Below are positions 61,681 through 64,000 of a DNA stretch of 64,000 nucleotides, piece after piece; the stretch's first letter is position 1; each line of letters opens with the position of its first letter. The notes beneath the pieces are model-generated. The model was not told where the DNA came from, ran no database searches, and saw nothing but the letters and a program-made list of their open reading frames with translations. Made by a program: the position numbers and the translations under genes. This DNA is from JANQJA01 sp040880285. GTDB lineage: Bacteria; Pseudomonadota; Gammaproteobacteria; Pseudomonadales; Azotimanducaceae. The stretch lies in the NCBI GenBank assembly GCA_040880285.1, contig JBBDIT010000022.1, positions 62,001 through 126,000 of the forward strand, read 5' to 3'.

Positions 61681-62893
61681 AACCCTGTATGTAAGATCCA
61701 AAGGTGAGCATCTGGAGTGGCTGATCCTGAACCAGATCACGGGTATTGTGCGCGTGCGGGGCGACGGTGAGTCGCGTGAATTCGAAGACATGATTACCAG
61801 CCTGCATTGGTCAGGACCGACACATCTGCTTATGGGCGGCGAGAACGTGCTGCTCACGGACGCCGATATTCCCAGCAAGCAAAGGCGGCAGGTATTGCAA
61901 GCCGTACCTTATATGGTGGAAGAGCATCTCGCGCAAGATGTCGAAGAGTGCCATTTTGCCCTGGGGCCCAGACGGTTTGACGGTCATACCAGTGTTGCGG
62001 TAATTGATCGCACGCGACTCTCTTCTATTGTGGAACAGCTCACGAGTTACGGCATAACACTCTCGTCAGTGACTCCGGATGTACTTCATGTCCCTTATGA
62101 TGCCGGTGTGCATGTGCTGATTGATAATGGCAGGGCGCTTCTCCGGACAGGACCGGCGACGGGAGTCAGCATCGAAGCAGAATTATTGCCGATGGCGCTT
62201 TCTATGTGCGCTGATGTCAACCGGATTACAGTCCATCTTCATCCGGCGGTCCGGTCGAGATTCGATCTGCTCAGAGCCCAGATTGAAACAGGATTTACTG
62301 GCGAACTGACCATAGATGAGATTGAGGTTTCGCCTTTTGAATATCTCTGCAGGTCGCCGGCTACCGACAGCATTGATCTCCTGCAGGGTGAGTTTGCAGC
62401 TGTCGAGGACAAGGCGGGTCGTGGTAGTGCTTGGCGTCCGGCTGCAATCCTTGCTGGCTGCGCGCTGGGATTGCATATCATGCTGCTTATTGGCCAGGGT
62501 ATCTTTATGGATATCAAGGCAACCCGATATGAGCATGAGATACGCGCATTGTATGCCGATGTGTTCCCCAATGACCAGAATGTTCGTGATATCAGGCGGC
62601 GTTGGGAGGCGCACCTTGGCAACGATACAGGGTCCGGTAGTGGTGAGTTTTTCGAATTATTTGCTGAAACTGCAAGACATCTTCCAGAGACCGATCTTGA
62701 GCTCCAGAATGTGAACTTCAATGAGAATCGTGGTGACCTGATTTTGCAATTGATTGCTCCCAGGTCTGAGTCCTTCGTGGCATTTGCCATGGCGCTTGTG
62801 GATGCCGGGCTCGTCGCGGAAGTCGGTACTATTAACCAGGATGCCCAGGTGGCGAGAGGGAGTATCAAGGTGAGGATATCCGGAGACTCATAA
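61670..62893 (+). CDS. gspL: Type II secretion protein GspL
   Basis: A 407-residue bitopic protein linking the ATPase to the periplasmic parts. The cytoplasmic actin-like domain covers about residues 1-240 (VLLTDADIPSKQRRQVLQAV, PYMVEEHLAQDVEECHFAL are typical), a single membrane helix is at about residues 258-278, and a small ferredoxin-like periplasmic domain follows. ATG 61670 or 61673 may be used. The stop overlaps the gspM start (TAATG). Confidence 0.9.
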   Translation: MMTETLYVRSKGEHLEWLILNQITGIVRVRGDGESREFEDMITSLHWSGPTHLLMGGENVLLTDADIPSKQRRQVLQAVPYMVEEHLAQDVEECHFALGPRRFDGHTSVAVIDRTRLSSIVEQLTSYGITLSSVTPDVLHVPYDAGVHVLIDNGRALLRTGPATGVSIEAELLPMALSMCADVNRITVHLHPAVRSRFDLLRAQIETGFTGELTIDEIEVSPFEYLCRSPATDSIDLLQGEFAAVEDKAGRGSAWRPAAILAGCALGLHIMLLIGQGIFMDIKATRYEHEIRALYADVFPNDQNVRDIRRRWEAHLGNDTGSGSGEFFELFAETARHLPETDLELQNVNFNENRGDLILQLIAPRSESFVAFAMALVDAGLVAEVGTINQDAQVARGSIKVRISGDS

Positions 62894-63411
62894 TGGCAAA
62901 CCAGTTTCGTGTGGTAGTTGGCCAATTGCGTCGTCAATTTCGACAGGCACGTCATCGCTACGACGGTCTGGAACGTCGTGAGCGTGTGACTTTAAATCTT
63001 CTGGCCTGCTTCATCGGAATACTGTTGCTCTATTATGGCGCGTGGGTGCCATCCAATGCATTTCTTGAATCCAGGATTGCCGATCGGGATCGTCAATTGA
63101 GTGTGCTGAGGTATATGCGCGCTACCGAAGCGAAAGCGCGAGCGGCAGGTAGCACGAGTGTTCCTGCGCCTTTCGGACAATCACTACTGTCTGAAGTTTC
63201 ACGCTCGGCACTGGAATTCAATATCAACCCCAATCGCTTACAACCGGAGGGCACGGGAGGGGTCAGTGTCTGGTTTGATGGAGTGGTGTTTGATGACCTC
63301 ATGCTGTGGCTGCAGGAACAGTCCGCGCAAGGGATCTATGTACAGCAGGTTTCGATCGACCGTCAGGCTGCAGCTGGTAAAGTCAACGCACGGATCGTCC
63401 TGCGCAACTAG
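62893..63411 (+). CDS. gspM: Type II secretion protein GspM
   Basis: A 172-residue inner-membrane protein with a short cytoplasmic N-terminus, one membrane helix (about residues 33-55) and a periplasmic ferredoxin-like domain; ALEFNINPNRLQPEGTGGVS and FDGVVFDDLMLWLQEQ are the usual C-domain pieces. It ends the gsp run. A gspN gene does not follow; instead the next 214 bases hold a gene relic. Confidence 0.87.
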   Translation: MANQFRVVVGQLRRQFRQARHRYDGLERRERVTLNLLACFIGILLLYYGAWVPSNAFLESRIADRDRQLSVLRYMRATEAKARAAGSTSVPAPFGQSLLSEVSRSALEFNINPNRLQPEGTGGVSVWFDGVVFDDLMLWLQEQSAQGIYVQQVSIDRQAAAGKVNARIVLRN

Positions 63412-63439
63412 ATTAATCCCGGCTCCGGTTTTAGTGGGT

Positions 63440-63605
63440 TTAACGAATGGGTTCAATTAAGCCTTTTATTTTTAGCAGTCTCCCCTGAATGATGGCGCGT
63501 CAGTATCGCTCAAGTATACGAGTCCAGTTCACCACATTAATATTTTCATATTCATCCTCAAGGGTCAGGAACAGGGGTGTTTTGCCTTACGTCGCTCTCA
63601 AAGCT
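63440..63605 (-). pseudogene. Relic of the C-terminus of error-prone DNA polymerase DnaE2 (ImuC)
   Basis: Read on the minus strand, one frame gives KTPLFLTLEDEYENINVVNW, then TRILERY, a stop, and RAIIQGRLLKIKGLIEPIR before a final stop at 63440; another stop interrupts just upstream of the first segment. The blocks follow, in order, the C-terminal OB-fold region of DnaE2, where the family pattern is FVTLEDE...NVVVW...ERQRR..L..RLL.V.G. With two in-frame stops and no upstream polymerase, it is non-functional. It lies between gspM and the HigA antitoxin. Confidence 0.65.
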
Positions 63606-63625
63606 GATTCCAGATTTCTTTAAAC

Positions 63626-63886
63626 TCAGGCTGCCTTCTGTCTCGCCTTCCAGAGATCATATTCCGCTTGCATCCTCACCCACATTTCTGCGGATGTTCT
63701 GAGTACTGACTCCAATACGATCGCAAATGAAGGCGAAATGCCGCGTTTGCCATTCACAATCTCATTAATTTTTCTTGGAGAGCAGCCACATGCATTCGCA
63801 AGAGTTGTCTGGTTCAGATCGAGTTGCGACATATAGACCTCTGCAAGAACTTGGCCGGGGTGCATAGGCAATGGGTTTTTAATCAT
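63626..63886 (-). CDS. higA: HigA-type antitoxin (XRE family DNA-binding protein)
   Basis: An 86-residue helix-turn-helix protein. The start MIKNPLPMHPGQVLAEVYM is the HigA pattern (HPGE-x-L), followed by the HTH in LNQTTLANACGCSPRKINEI (about residues 24-43) and VNGKRGISPSFAIVLESVL. ATG 63886 has GAGG eight bases upstream; the frame is open further upstream into the toxin gene. The order toxin then antitoxin is as in other higBA loci, where HigA neutralises HigB and represses the operon. Confidence 0.88.
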   Translation of the reverse strand: MIKNPLPMHPGQVLAEVYMSQLDLNQTTLANACGCSPRKINEIVNGKRGISPSFAIVLESVLRTSAEMWVRMQAEYDLWKARQKAA

Positions 63887-63896
63887 CGGGCCCACC

Positions 63897-64000
63897 TCAA
63901 TGGTAGTTTTCAATTCGAACTTCAGAGAATTCACCGTCTTTGAACTTGAATGTGATACACCAGGGTAGCTTAATCGTCACGCTCCAATACTCTTTTCGGT
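63897..64000 (-). CDS. higB: HigB/RelE-type toxin, C-terminal fragment at window edge
   Basis: The minus frame ending at a TGA at 63897 reads KEYWSVTIKLPWCITFKF then KDGEFSEVRIENYH. This resembles the last 30 residues of HigB-like RelE toxins (pattern YSIRVN-x-WRICF-x-F-x-DG...V-x-I-x-DYH), ribosome-dependent mRNA interferases. The Arg expected before the I-x-F strand is replaced by Cys here (PWCITF), which may affect activity. The start lies beyond the right edge. It ends ten bases before higA. Confidence 0.78.
   Translation of the reverse strand, partial: RKEYWSVTIKLPWCITFKFKDGEFSEVRIENYH

Noticed and set aside
1..64000. tRNA, rRNA, CRISPR arrays, insertion sequences or prophage
   Set aside because: No T-loop/anticodon arrangement, no repeated spacer array, no transposase or integrase reading frame was seen; intergenic space is small and mostly accounted for.

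Overview
The window reads as a gene-dense chromosomal segment of a proteobacterium, most likely a gammaproteobacterium from an uncultured or marine-type lineage. The evidence is a FabA/FabB anaerobic unsaturated fatty-acid pair, lpxA, a 67-kDa-type SppA, PhoB/PhoR, a Gsp-type type II secretion operon, an ETF/ETF-QO pair, a liu leucine-degradation cluster and a near-consensus enterobacterial-type LexA box. This placement is inferred from gene content alone. There is no rRNA, tRNA, CRISPR array, insertion sequence or prophage that I can see, and no gene-free stretch longer than about 300 bases.

Layout. 1-2755 (minus): a DPP IV-type peptidase running off the left edge, preceded by an Xaa-Pro dipeptidase, so two proline-specific peptidases are in one transcription unit. 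2979-9802 (plus): a MAPEG membrane protein, a three-subunit molybdenum hydroxylase (FAD, 2Fe-2S and Mo subunits) with its own MoaD-like sulfur carrier, then with almost no gap a GH4 alpha-galactosidase-type enzyme and galactokinase. 9830-12311 (minus): galE, a HAD hydrolase and an isolated lpxA. 12602-16943 (plus): fabA-fabB, then phoB-phoR. 16938-19979: a PYROXD2-like FAD oxidoreductase divergent from a MATE exporter, with an operator-like inverted repeat inside the shared promoter region. 19980-25155: a decayed methionine aminopeptidase fragment, a lipoprotein, and an SOS-box-controlled operon of a FAN1-type nuclease and a nuclease-helicase of the XPD/DinG class. 25249-29645: an MFS transporter convergent with a GH38 alpha-mannosidase. 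29656-32156: sppA and a HAD hydrolase. 32230-38157 (plus): acyl-CoA ligase, two unequal acyl-CoA dehydrogenases, a GNAT acetyltransferase and a murF outside the division cluster. 38309-40425 (plus): moaA, a DUF1285 protein and an unrecognised protein. 40428-44027: ETF-QO divergent from etfBA.

44032-55642 (minus) is one long tight run of ten genes: LysR regulator, pyrB, then liuA-B-C-D, a nucleoside hydrolase, a sugar-lactone oxidase, cysK and liuE. It encodes the path from isovaleryl-CoA to acetoacetate plus acetyl-CoA, and the neighbouring ETF and ETF-QO take the electrons from its dehydrogenase (and from the acyl-CoA dehydrogenases at 34-36 kb) to ubiquinone. 55872-63411 (plus) is gspEFGHIJKLM; gspC, gspD and gspN are not in the window. 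The right end holds a broken fragment that looks like the C-terminus of the error-prone polymerase DnaE2, followed by a HigBA-type toxin-antitoxin pair, the toxin being cut by the window edge.

The most noteworthy items are the LexA-type box in front of the FAN1/helicase pair, the embedded MoaD-like carrier in the molybdenum hydroxylase operon, the inverted repeat in the MATE promoter, the mixed-function liu operon, and two gene relics (map and dnaE2) that lie in apparently empty intergenic DNA.
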